DNA of 64,000 nt from Sinotaia quadrata (taxonomy: Eukaryota; Mollusca; Gastropoda; Architaenioglossa; Viviparidae), in NCBI GenBank assembly GCA_028829895.1, contig CM054179.1, forward strand, positions 44,585,117-44,649,116, written 5' to 3'. Shown here piece after piece: positions 11,873-38,262 of this stretch. The notes under the pieces were generated by a model. That model searched no databases. It was not told where the DNA came from and saw only the letters and a list, made by a program, of their open reading frames with translations. Made by a program: the position numbers and the translations under genes. Positions within the stretch are counted from its first letter, which is position 1, and the number at the start of each line of letters is the position of its first letter.

Positions 11873-11897
11873 AATAAATTAAAACACGCAAAATAAA
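11873..11897 (+). terminator. Polyadenylation signals of gene A
   Basis: AATAAA occurs at 11873-11878 and again at 11892-11897, 71 to 90 bases after the gene A stop codon. Both are followed by A-rich sequence. The 3' end is inferred from position only. Confidence 0.55.
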
Positions 11898-11985
11898 AAA
11901 AAGATTTTAGTGAATTAGGGGAATTATCAGAGTACAGTGCGAAGTAAACAAATAGGCACTTTGATGATTTAACTATCTATCTGTC

Positions 11986-11989
<4 letters not shown>

Positions 11990-12030
<41 letters not shown>
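11990..12030. repeat. (TC)n microsatellite
   Basis: A pure CT run of about 40 bases, 190 bases after the gene A stop. Confidence 0.95.
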
Positions 12031-12033
<3 letters not shown>

Positions 12034-12521
12034 TCTTTTAATTCCCCTACCTACCTATCCATTCAACCAAATACCTACCTATCCATCCATCTAAGAGATC
12101 TTGTTCATGCACGCACTCGTACACAAATGCATATAGACATTCAAACGAACACGTATATATATGTATGCGTGTTGATATGAATGTAAGCGTGTCGGTTAGC
12201 TTTAATGTCATTATTTATCATATTCATGGATTTCTGTATACTTTCCTGACAAGAGGTTTATATAGTGAAGTTCGTTATTTAAGAGAGCGTGTATCAGCTC
12301 TCTAATGATGATCATTTTGTCAATGAGAAACTCTCTTCCATTTAAGATCTCCATTTGAAAGACTAGTTTCTTTGTTTCACTCTTATTCTTTCCTCACCGC
12401 TATAGCATGGATTAACTACGAGTTCTTTTTTGAATGCTGATATATCCATGGTTACATCTATGCAAAGCTATTAATGCGACATCTAAAAACAGGAAGCAGG
12501 AAACTACAAGAAATTACTCGT

Positions 12522-12826
12522 AGCTTACTCTTAAACCTCAAATAAATAGACTATGGTCACAGTAACCATATCTCAACTAAGTGACCAACCAATAATAGTT
12601 TGCTCTTAGACCTCAAATAAACAGACTCTGGTCACAGTAACCATATCACAACTAAGAGAACAACCAATAATAGTTTGCTCTTAGACCTCAGATAAACAGA
12701 CTATGGTCACAGTAACCATATGACAACTAAGTGACCAACCAATAATAGTTTGCTCTTAGACCTCAGATAAACAGACTATGGTCACAGTAACCATATGACA
12801 ACTAAGTGACCAACTAATATTAGCTT
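12522..12826 (+). repeat. 75-bp minisatellite with internal hairpin, 4 copies
   Basis: Each unit has CTCTTAGACCTCA and TATGGTCACAGTAACCATA. In most copies the latter can fold with TATGGT paired to ACCATA; the second copy has TCTGGT on its left arm. Period 75 (starts near 12528, 12603, 12678 and 12753). Confidence 0.9.
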
Positions 12827-12904
12827 ACGATATCCATACATCTAATATGGTGTAATTAAGTACAATTGTTCGACCACTGGAAGGAATTATCAAAGAATAG
12901 ACAT

Positions 12905-13235
12905 GAAAATAATAGAAGTGTACAATTAACAAAGAACATAAATATGTCAATATGAAAATAATAGGGGTGTACAATTAACAAAGAACACAAATATATCAAT
13001 ATGAAAATAATAGAAGTGTACAATTAACAAAGAACATAAATATGTCAATATGAAAATAATAGGGGTGTACAATTAACAAAGAACATAAATATGTCAATAT
13101 GAAAAAATTAGAAGTGTACAATTAACAAAGAACACACATATATCAATATAAAAATAATAGGAGTGTACAATTAACAAAGAACATAAATATGAAAATAATA
13201 GGGGTGTACAATTAACAAAAAACATGAATATAAAA
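12905..13235 (+). repeat. 49-bp minisatellite, about 7 copies
   Basis: The unit contains GTGTACAATTAACAAAGAAC and ATGAAAATAATAG. Two alternating forms differ as AATAGAAGTG and AATAGGGGTG. The last copies are shortened. Confidence 0.9.
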
Positions 13236-13567
13236 ATAATTGTACAATTGGCAAATGCATGGTGTCGCAACATAAATCACATCTACAAAGGGTGTCATAC
13301 TTTACAAAAATTGTTGTGCAGAATGCATATAAAAACACACCCTTCAGAGTTTATTTGTGTTTTGTAGTGCATTGCATGTGAGTCAACAATGTAATTTATG
13401 GACTAATATGCAAACACTACTCACCTCTTTGTAAATGTATGTAACTGTATGCAAACGTAGTCAGCACTATGCCAAACTGAGGAAGAATATGACAGCACTT
13501 GGCACCATTAAGGAAACTGTTCATTCAGAGTCAGAAAATTAAATGCAATGTTTTCCCAAATAATGTA

Positions 13568-13700
13568 TTTCAGAATAAGTCTCCAATAATTTATTCCCTG
13601 ATAGGCCTCCAGTATAAATTATCCCGGAGTAGGCGTCCAGTATAATTTATTTCAGAATAGGCCTCCAGTTTAATTTTTCCAGGAATAAACCTCCAGTGTT
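13568..13700 (+). repeat. Diverged 33-bp minisatellite, about 4 copies
   Basis: Units share AGGCCTCCAGTATAATTTAT with many changes between copies. Confidence 0.7.
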
Positions 13701-14117
13701 ACGTAAGGGATGCTAAAATAATTTCATGTAAGACTGTTGAATTATTTGGACATGCATACACTGCACACACTTTGCTCACATATATATTTAATAGTCTTAC
13801 AAGAATGAAGAACATGCAGGTACAAACAGATCTAATCTAACGTGAGCTTCCTTTACATATGTATAATTTAAAAACAATTATAGAGATTGCACACACGGAT
13901 CCACAAACACACAATCAAAATATAGATATGTGCGTGCCTAATTTAATTTAAGATAGGTCCTTAACAGAGTGCACATAACATTAAGCTAAAAAAAATCTAA
14001 GCTGGATCCTAAGCAGGGATCACCATGCCTTAAAATGTTTTGGGTGTTGCAGCAAATACAGTAGAACTATTATTATGTGTGCCACAATATTTCATTCACT
14101 TCAAAGTGCATTGTTGG

Positions 14118-14397
14118 ACTAGGTTTGTTGCGAGAGGTACCGTAGGATGGTTTGTTGCGAGAGGTACCGTAGGATGGTTTGTTGCGAGAGGTACCGTAGG
14201 ATGGTTTGTCGCAAGAGGTACCGTAGGACTGTTTGTTGCGACAGGTACCGTAGTATTGTTTCTTCCGAGAGGTACCGTTGGATGGTTTGTTGCGAGAGGT
14301 ATCGAAGTATTGTTTGTTGCGAGAAGTACCGCAGGATGGATTGTTGTGAGAGGTACCGTAGGATTGATTGTTGCGAGAAGTACCATAGGAATGATTA
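14118..14397 (+). repeat. 27-bp minisatellite, about 10 copies
   Basis: The unit contains GTTGCGAGAGGTACCGTAGG. The multiple-of-three length keeps several frames open, so the apparent reading frames here are repeat artefacts. Confidence 0.92.
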
Positions 14398-14652
14398 TGT
14401 GAACATATTAAGTCGCTTATGTACTGATTACATATATAGGGACGGATTAATTATGACAGAAATAGTTCTAGTCAAATAAAAACGTTTTATGTTTGTATGA
14501 AATTGTTGTTTCTGATTCGTAAGAGAATATAGTTGAAGGCACTGTGTTGTTTGTTATGTGTACGTGCGTGTGTTTGCATGTACACGTGAGAGTATGTGTT
14601 AATGTAAATATTATTCTTACATTTTTTATTTATGGTGTGTGTATGGATGTAT

Positions 14653-14654
<2 letters not shown>

Positions 14655-14738
<84 letters not shown>

Positions 14739-15062
14739 CAAATTTTATTCTTACATTTGTGGTGTGAATGAGAGAGGTATACATTAGTCTTATATTAGTG
14801 GTGCGTGCGTGCGTGAGTGTATATGTGCTTTCGTGTGTGTGTATGTGTGTGTGTATGTATGTGTGTGTATGTGTGTGTGTGTATGTGTGTGTGTGTATGT
14901 GTGTGTATGTGTGCGTATGTGTGTGTGTATGTGTGTGTGTGTATGTGTGCGTTCGTGCGTGTATGTGTGTGTATGTGTGTGTGCGTGTGTATATGTGTAT
15001 GCGAGAGAGAGATACAAACATTATTCTTACATGCGTATACGTGTATGTATGTATATGTGTAT
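14655..15062. repeat. (GA)n and GT-rich microsatellites
   Basis: A GA run at 14655-14738 is followed by an irregular GT/GTAT tract at 14810-15000. Confidence 0.92.
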
Positions 15063-17320
15063 ATAAAATAGCTCAACACGCAAACGCAGTAACATAATAA
15101 TATGATCATTGTCAAACAACTCAAGGAAGAAAATTATAAGTTGTGGGTATTCCCCAACATTTGCAAAAGACTCGACAGGTCTTTGGTGTTTTGCCCCAAG
15201 TGATTGATTGTGAAACAGTCAAATGCGTCTCAATAGTGAGAGCTTTAGGTGAACTGGAAAATAAAATTAATATCAAGAGTTAGGGAATGTACAATGTAAA
15301 AGAGTGTGTCTGAAGTTAACGGGTTGTATATCTCTTAAAAAGAGAGTAATTAATGTGCAGTATGGCACACATTTCGCTGACGAAAGAATGTGTGTTGATA
15401 AATAAGATATTTCGGTTTCAGGGAGAAAATGCAAAGGGATCACCCTATCAGTAATGAAATATTTTAGCGGTGCCTGAGGTATTTCACGTTTTGAGAAGAT
15501 AGGTGTACCAGTAAGATGGAATTAATTTGTAGAAGTCGAAGATATTTAGTGACTTCTTATTCAGATTGGTAGTGTGATAGGAAAAGTATTGTCAGCGAGA
15601 ATTAGTGTGACACTAAGATGCACTCTTCTCTCCCCTTAAATGAATTCATTTAGAATCAAAATGACTGTACTTTTGAAACCAAACTCTTTCTTGCCAACGA
15701 CTCAGATGATTACATCAGCGCCTAATTGATTACATGAGGCACAGCAGGTCAGCTCTTTATACTGATCCTAAAAGAGTTACGTATTAAGACACGTGATTAA
15801 AAATGACGCGCGTCTACGCACGCGTGGCTGTTCCAAACCGGAAGAGCATCCTACTGATAGAAGCGTTGCCCCTGTCTCTTGCATACTGGTGACTGGTCTA
15901 ACCTTGCACATGTTCCCTCCGACAACTTCTGACCCCCTCCCCAAACATCGAAACTGTTATCGTAAAGAGCAAATACTGCTATTTGTTAAAGACATTCTAA
16001 TGCCTCTTCAATTGTATCTTACAATTTATTTCATACTGGTATAAACATCTCTTTCAGAGAGGTCAACGAAACTTCGGTTTCTTGGATCAACGTACTCTCC
16101 ACTGGTCAAACAATAGTAACATTTCAGAAGAGTTATACAATATTAAATATAGTGCTTTCTTCCGAAATAGGGTTCGTGAATGTGCACAGAACGATAAAGT
16201 GTGCATGTGTTCCAAATAAATCACCGCAGTCACGTGGTTATCTCTATGGGCTCCGTAAGGAAAGGAGGACGCTGTGTTATAAAATTGCACAGATGAAAGA
16301 AGAAATAAAACCCAGAATATGAAGGATCCGCGTCATGAGACGGAAAGTTTAAATAAGGAAGATAGGGTTCATGTTTCATTCCCTTTATTGCAATTGCTAT
16401 CTTGACTGTCAAAGGGCGTATTAGGTTTGAATTCATAACTTTAGAAGTCATGCTTCGCTTCATACAAAGACTGTAAGCACATGTGTTTGCAAGTGTGCGT
16501 ACTTCCGTGTGCGTGTTTGTGAGAGTGTATAGGGGTGTGAGTGGGTGACGCTGTTTAGTGAGACTCATTGCTGACTGAACGTTAACTCTCACAGACGAAA
16601 ATTCGGTCGTGTCCAAGCATGCAGAATTCAACTGCAATCCACAGTCTCCTTGGTGTAACAACTGTATAACACAGGGCTGATGAATGTGTTGATGTAACAA
16701 TGTGGCCAGGTAAAGCCTTGTACATTTTACTACAAGCAAATTCTATTTGTGTTGAACGGGTTAGGTGTCTTATATACTCTCCATATGACTACTGCTAGTG
16801 ATGACGTTGTTGGCAATAGTGACGACGTTGTTGACAATAGTGACGACGTTTAATCTTTTTTAACAATTTTAGCACTTGAAAGTATGAACACACGAGAGCA
16901 TCATATACGGGATTTTATACGAAATTACAATAGTGAAATGTTATATAAAACAATAACAATTCTTGAAATGAAAAGCGGTATGATGAGCATGTGTGTTAGT
17001 GTTCTGTGTATATGTGTGTGTAGGGTTGTATGCGTGTTTACGTGGTTTGCAAATATGTAAGCATGTAGTAGACCAATGTGATTGATTGAAAGTACAATCT
17101 TATATGTTTTCTCTCCGTTTCTTCTCGCCCCACTAACACTTTCGCAAAGAAAAAGGAAATTTATGGTCTCTTTTAAACTGTCAATATAAGCACAGGATGT
17201 GTACGTTTATTTATGATCTCAATCATCCCGTCTCCATAGCAGGCACGACAAGAATACCTGTCTATGGCCCGTTCCTTGCTGCAATGATTGGATTACACAT
17301 GTGTTCAGGTGAGGAAATAG

Positions 17321-17541
17321 GTGTGCGTAACGCCAACACCACTTAGTTAATGGATATTATTATTATTAATTAATTAATCATCCAAAACTAATTACAAGTG
17401 ATGAGAATCTTAATTTATTAATTTATTTTATTAATGATCCACCAGCAGACACCAATCGTCTTCCGCAACTGGCAGATATGCGGGCACTGTAAACGTTTTC
17501 TCTCTTCCACAACATTAAAGATAAACATTTGTACACAACTT
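17321..17541 (-). repeat. Dispersed repeat family, copy 3 (reverse)
   Basis: The reverse complement carries the same CTTTAATGTTGTGGAAGAG, TTAAGATTCTCATCACTTG and AACTAAGTGG landmarks. It is truncated relative to copy 4. It lies between genes A and B. Confidence 0.65.
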
Positions 17542-19094
17542 GATTTATAGTCTGTTTCAATTGTCCTACACATGCTTTTTGCGACAAAGCCACAGTTCTA
17601 TTGTTCAGGCACTACTGTCAATACCAGGTGATTTCCTCCTCACAAAGAAATGCTTATTTGCTATGTATTCTCTTGAGCTAATCTGGGCGCTTCAATCACC
17701 ATACCAGTTCACTCAAGCTGAAAAAAAATTATAGCAATTTCCAGTAATTCACCCGTACCAGAAAGTTTTCGATTTAGTCAGCATTCCTTGCCACCATCAA
17801 TGGAGTGTAGTGTACTCTCTAGTCTACACTTACACACAGCAGAAGTAGATTTCCACGTCTACCATGGTCATAGTGGCTTACAGTCAGTAAACTAGGAGTG
17901 TGACACGAAAAATGCAAATAAATGTAAATAAGCGGTATTAATTTTAAACCAAGCAAAATTTGTTTTAATTGTTACATAGAGTTGTAAACAAATAAATCCC
18001 TACAACAAATTGAGAGAACTTCCTGTGCTATGGCTGGCGATTATATAAATGGAATGTAAGGAATGTCCCAGCCGCACCATCCAGCAATAGAGACTAATTG
18101 TCGTCGGCCATGATAAACTATTGCATAACTAGGATTACAAACCCTTGCATAGTTGACTACATCTGAATCATAGGCAATGCCGGCTGACTGTGTTTAAATG
18201 AAGCTATTGTTAACCAACATGAAAGACTTGACTCCTTTTGGAAGCACGAAATTCTGCAGCTCAAGTTGAACTAAAATAACTAATTTTGCCAGAAGGTTCT
18301 GGTTATTGACGTCACTGCTAATACCTTGCATTGTGGAACTAGAGATTAACAATAGGAAAGGTCTTAGGGATCACTTTGTGATTGACAAGTATCAGTCATT
18401 GTGTCTCCCAGCACTTTTAGCTTATGTTAAGGTTATGGGACCAGAGAGTTAGACAGATTGGTTACAAGCAGCTGACAGGTACAAGGAGATATACAGAAAC
18501 ATATTGATCTGACAGCTAGGTATAACTCTGAATCTCACAAATCTGTTAATGAACATGTGATGTTCAAAAGACAGGACGATAGGTCTGATCACAAACCAAG
18601 TACGGTACACACTTCGTTGCGTAGAGGTCTCGTTCTCATAAATCTTAACCGTTAGATAATAAAAACTACTCATCCAGTTAAATTGGTTTGCATTACATCA
18701 GCAATTTCTAGCACATTCTTAACTCAAGTGTTTACTCCAACTCTGACACTTACAAAAATATCATCATAAGGATTGCCCAAGTTTGGGTCACTTTGACCAT
18801 TTATATAACAATTAAGTTTAGAAATAGGGACAGGCAAATTTACTCCACCACACAGTCAATATTTTTGAAGAAATGCCTTTGAACACAATGATTGTTTATC
18901 CCGTACATTTTATAAACATGCATATTACGCCAATATATTTTATAAATAAAACATCATATAAGAACAATTTTAAGTATAAATCATTTACACCAATACAAAC
19001 ACACCCACACACCCACCCACACACACACACACACAACTTATACCTATACGTTTCACAAACATAAACCTACTTGTTACATTTTATATATTTAAAA

Positions 19095-19135
19095 CTGTAA
19101 CACCTATCTATCTATCGATTTATCTATTTATCTAT

Positions 19136-19166
<31 letters not shown>

Positions 19167-19177
19167 ACTATCTATCA
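19095..19177. repeat. (TCTA)n microsatellite
   Basis: TCTA units with some TTTA variants, roughly 80 bases. Confidence 0.92.
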
Positions 19178-19407
19178 TGTACAATTTAAACTCAATTCTC
19201 TGAAACTCACATATTTCATGTACATAAACCTGCTAAATGTAGTTTATAAATATAACTCTATCAAACATGTTAAGTTACATTTTATAAACATAAGCATGTT
19301 GCATCTTTTCAATAAATATATTTTATAAAACACAAACATGTAGTCATTTATGAAGGCAAATTAAAACTATGATTTATGCCTCTTACTCTTTTAGTCTGGT
19401 ATTTTGA

Positions 19408-19520
19408 CTGCGTAGGTGTTGTTCTATGTACAATGACGTAAGTGTTGTATGTACAGTGACGTAAGTGTTGTTCTAGGTACAATGACGTAGGTGTTGTTCT
19501 ATGTACATTGACGTACCTTG
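19408..19520 (+). repeat. Diverged minisatellite with GTACAATGACGTA
   Basis: Four imperfect copies with TGTTCTATGTACAATGACGT, about 24-32 bases apart. Confidence 0.65.
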
Positions 19521-20107
19521 TAAAATGAAGTACGAGCTGTTCGATTAAGCTTTATTTCAAGGTAAAATATATTAAACCAAAAAGCAGAAATATCAGCACA
19601 TTATACGGAATTGCATTAAATGTGGCCATAAAACGCTTGTTTATATTGTACAGTTAAAATGATTCAATATATGGAAGGGCTATAGATAATGGGGTTGGAC
19701 CCAGAAGACTTTTGAAGTCATAGAAATCCGGTACTCACTATTTCAGTAATAACTATTCATTTGCCAATCGCCCACATTAATTTTCTGTCTGTCTTATCTT
19801 CATTGTTCTCATTACGCTGTGCACGAATAAAGTATTTGATAAATATGATTAACTGGCTATTACATAAATTATAGCTTTTGTGTCATTTATATCGTATCCA
19901 TAAAGTGAAACCATTATTATCAGCAAAATTTATAAATAATTGCTTTATTAAACACCCTAATTATTGAAATGATTGAAATAATTGCATGCAAAGCAGTTTC
20001 TAACTCCACAACGGTTTGGGTTCTACAGACGATTTAAATATTATTAAGGACGTTTTACACAATTTACTCAAAACGAATTTATCTTACTTTTCTTTCTGTG
20101 TTTTCAG

Positions 20108-33978
<13,871 letters not shown>

Positions 33979-34211
33979 TGCTCTGAGTTGGAAACGTTGA
34001 TATAATTTCATCTTTAAACTTTGAGGAGCGATCCACAAGTCTTACGAGTGAACACTCTTTTACTATTGTTGTGGAAGGTTTTAAGGAAAATCAAAATAGT
34101 GAAAGAGATACATTTATAATTCTTGTAGTTCTCATTCTGAATAGAAGACGTGTCCATTTTTCTACTTAAGTTAATACTAAACAACACGCACACTTCCGTA
34201 ACGAATAAGAG

Positions 34212-34217
34212 AATAAA
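34212..34217 (+). terminator. Candidate polyadenylation signal of gene B
   Basis: AATAAA, 234 bases after the gene B stop and just before a (CA)n tract at 34237-34294. Assigned from position only. Confidence 0.4.
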
Positions 34218-34231
34218 GATGCAGCAAGAAG

Positions 34232-34236
<5 letters not shown>

Positions 34237-34294
<58 letters not shown>
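34237..34294. repeat. (CA)n microsatellite
   Basis: About 58 bases in the presumed gene B 3' flank. Confidence 0.95.
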
Positions 34295-34297
<3 letters not shown>

Positions 34298-35021
34298 CTA
34301 CTACTATACACATGCACATACGTACACACACGTACACACACGAACACAAAGACTTACATATAAATAATACACACGTGCACACACAACACTCTTCAATGAT
34401 CAAGCATGTTACTTCGTTCGTTTTACAATATGCAAAGTGTGTGTGATGTGAAATCAGATATATGCCTGTGGTATTGTTGGAGCATGATGTGTGCATTAAG
34501 TAATCACTATGTGAAATTTGTTTTATAAACATCAAAAGCATGTACTTATCATTGTAATTACAATACACATTTTAGGGGGAATTGACTAATGCTATTATTA
34601 GTTAAGTTTATTTTTTCTTCTAATCATTGGGGCATGGTTTGCTCCTGTTAGATTTTTGTTTGTCAGGAAAGTACAGCTGCACATTAAATTTTAATTGAAA
34701 AAAAGAAAAACATCACCCTTGGTACGAAATTCATTCATTTATATAAACGTTTAATTAAATATTATCAAAGTTTGGTGCCATACATATGTGTATGTATTTT
34801 TATATGTTTAATAATTTTAGGATTAGAATACGCAACTGATTAAAAGTTAGTACTATCTCTCCAGAGGAAAACGTGTGACATTTTGTTAATGCTTTTGTTG
34901 TGAAATTGTAAAGACATCTATATAGAGAGATGATAGATGATAGCCTCGCCCAGATTTCACTGCGTAAAGATTATGAAATTAAAATTAATTATAATAATTC
35001 GTAATTCAATTATATAATTCC

Positions 35022-35037
35022 CCCCCCCTACACACAC

Positions 35038-35092
<55 letters not shown>
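35022..35092. repeat. (CA)n microsatellite
   Basis: A C run followed by CA repeats, about 70 bases. Confidence 0.95.
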
Positions 35093-35095
<3 letters not shown>

Positions 35096-36129
35096 CTAGT
35101 TTCATACCAATATTATCATTCGTGCAGGATAACTATGAAAGAAGGTATGGAAAATAATTAATAAATATTTAATAGGAAAAGAAACCAAAATATCATGAAC
35201 ATAGAACGTAAAGTAATACAAGGTACAAAAACTCATAAGAACAAAGAATTATTCAGTACTGTACAGAAATGCAAGGTAAATACGGAGACAAATTGTCCAA
35301 CATTAGTTCACAGAAGTTCTGTAAATAAAATCTCAACTTTGACTAGACAAAAATAATAAATAAAATATCATTAACTTTGACTAGACGAAAATAATCGAGC
35401 AGCGAATAGGACCTCTGTGTAGTGATGTATTTTCAGACCTTCAATAGTCATAAGTCTTGATTTAAAATGTTCATTTTTAAAGGTACTGTCACTATCAGTA
35501 CCTGCTCACTTTACTCAAATCAAACCAGATACAATAAATTAGTTATAAATCATATGACAGAATATGTATGCTCAAGAACAAAGAAAGCTATATACAAGAC
35601 ACATGAAGATTTTCATTCACACTGTTACTTAGAGAATGCACTGTATGTTATTTTGAAGAGCAGTTGTCGATGTGCGTATTAAATATATGTTACATGAGAA
35701 GTGTCGAACAAGGCTATGTAGAACGCTGTTGCAAAATTACGTAATTTGGATACTGTTCACGTAACAGACATTTATACTACACGTAGCCAGTATTTTGGTA
35801 AGGTCTCTGCTGACACAGACGAACAAATAGTATGCTGCAAAGCACATTTGATTCAAATCAATTTCTTGTGAGCTGAACATAAATCAACCCTTGGTAAATA
35901 ATCTTACTACATTTATATCAATTAATAATATATCAGCAGAGACAAAAAAAAAATAATCGCGAATGTTGAATTATTGTATGATGACTTTAAATACAATATG
36001 TGTTAATCGATGGCAATATATGAACTCGGACTACATGTGTAGAAACTTTTGATCTTAGCAATATTTTGTTTAAGTGAACATTCACTTCCTTAGAGTGCAG
36101 AGAGTAATAATGGGTGTATTTCTTGCACA

Positions 36130-36600
36130 TCTGCACATTACGAAATCAGCAATAATGAGTGCGTTTGTTTGTATATCCCACTAAATCAGCAATAACGAGT
36201 GCGTTTGTTTGTATATCCCACTAAATCAGCAATAACGAGTGCGTTTGTTTGTATATCCCACTAAATCAGCAATAATTAGAGTAATGATCGTACATCAACA
36301 AATCCTCGAAGTCAGCAATAATGGTTGTATTGTTTGTATATCCCACTAAATCAGCAATAATTAGAGTAATGATCGTACATCAACAAAACCATCAACACTT
36401 AGTGTACACCCACGAAATCAGAAAATAAAGTGTATATTGTTTATACATCCTCGAAGTCGGCAATAATGTGTAAATTGTTTGTACATCCACGGAATCAGCA
36501 ATAATGGTTGTATTGTTTGGATATGCACAGAAATCAGCAATAAATAATATATTGTTGCACATCCACGAAATCGGCAATAATAAGTGCATTGTTTGTATAT
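36130..36600 (+). repeat. About 40-bp minisatellite, about 10 diverged copies
   Basis: The unit contains AAATCAGCAATAA(T/C)GAGTG and TTTGTATATCC. The first three copies are tight; later ones carry insertions. Confidence 0.85.
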
Positions 36601-38059
36601 GTTGGTCGCCCTTAAATTAATGGATAATATAATTCGAACAACGCAACAATTGTGGTAAACCATTTCCTTAGGTCGTACAAGATGGAGGAAATTATTCCTC
36701 ACATTTAATTGGACAAAGACAGAAGAAAGGTACAATGACTAAAACTAATGATTTTTTACACGAAGTGAAATGATAAAAAATGACGCAAGATAGGTGAACA
36801 ATTAATAAAATATTTATATAAAGAAAAATAAACAAAAAAGAAAGAAAACAGCAATCAAATTACAAATTATACAATACAGTTCCACAGTTTCTAATCAGAA
36901 AACATTTAGCCTCCCTCTGAACCAAGTCTAGCAAGTTCGTAAATTCTCTCTCTCAGTTTCTTTTGCATTCTCTATCTCTTCTAATTTTTAGTGTAATGCA
37001 TCATTTAATTCACAAGTGAGTGATACAGGTAAATTGGAAGTTATTACTGTGCACAAAAGTGATAAAGTGCTCCTTTTAACTCTTTGGAAATGTTGATATA
37101 TTTGTTCTTTGTCTATGACTACTGGTGGAATTGTAAATCATACGGAAAGAAGAATTATTTAATTGATGAGTTGGCTAGTATGCCAACGCCAATTGACTTT
37201 CAAGCATCAACGATATGACAATTGGACTGAAATTATTGATTTTGGGACTGGCATTGTAAAACACCACGTTAAAAATTCTCGCCTCTGTCACTGCATTAAA
37301 TTATTAGAGATAGGAGTATGTTAGACTAAAAAAAGAAGCATTTTAGTTTGTCTAAGCTGGACCTCAAATTACGACCTACAAAGGATGTAATTCAGTTAAT
37401 AAAATCGAGAGAACAAGACGCTCCTAGGGCTGCCATTTGCACCAGTGGGAGAAAGTCCAGAGATTTCCTGGACAAATTGCAGGCAAACTTATAATCACTG
37501 CCAATCAAGGATTGAATCAGAAGTGAGCAACACTGTGTGGGATCGATCGCTACTGATGCATATACCATTGCCACTTTGAAATTTTAAATTAAAAGTTCTC
37601 GGACTATCTTGAATTAATAGACAGTCTGCTTAAAAATAAATCGCATGATACGGGTTATCTTGGAATGGGGATTGCAACACGTGTTTCGCTTTCTTTCTTT
37701 ACCTTAACTTGCAAATGTTAATTTTAGTTATTCCTGTTATTAAATTTTGTTTTATTGCTCCATATCTTCATTCTTTGGATGACCATTAATTTTGGATCGG
37801 CTGGGGCCAAAAGCTACATGTTGATGCATGAGCTTTAATTAGTCAAGAGGAGGAGGTAATATTCACTTATCCTAGAGGAAACATTAACTTGTTTGCTTGT
37901 TATTGTAGTAAGATGAATAACTGCCTCGTTATGTTGTTACAAGAGATTTTAATATAGTGATTAGAAAAGCAGACTAGGCGACGGGGCTGTTAGTAGTATT
38001 AATAATAAATATATAAGCCAACACTTTTAATAACTGATATTATAATAGAGTCATAGATT

Positions 38060-38262
38060 GATAGATAGATATATAGGCAGATAGATAGATAGATAGATAG
38101 AGATAGGTAGGTAGACAGACAAATAGATAGATAGACAGACAGACAAATATTTAGATAGATAGATAGATATAATGAGATAGATAGGTAGATAGAAATATAG
38201 ATAGATAGACAGACAGTTAGATAGACAGACAGACAGATAGATAGATAGATAGATAGATAGAC
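38060..38262. repeat. (TAGA)n / (CAGA)n microsatellite
   Basis: About 200 bases of GATA/GACA units, imperfect. Confidence 0.93.

Larger units (their letters stand above)
11898..20107. other. Region between gene A and gene B: repeats only
   Basis: About 8.2 kb without a supported gene. It holds the minisatellites and microsatellites listed separately and copy 3 of the dispersed repeat. 15100-17300 and 17550-19000 show nothing I can name, apart from a weak receptor-like fragment on the - strand near 16620-16710. The missing 5' exon of gene B, with its promoter, should lie somewhere here. Confidence 0.55.

Noticed and set aside
14544..15124. Several overlapping open frames of Cys/Val or His/Thr on both strands
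   Set aside because: They come from GA and GT/CA microsatellites, which have no stops in some frames; no domain, splice context or start supports them.
16230..16739. 169-residue open frame on the - strand
   Set aside because: Its own frame shows no domain; the only receptor-like trace is in a different frame and is short.
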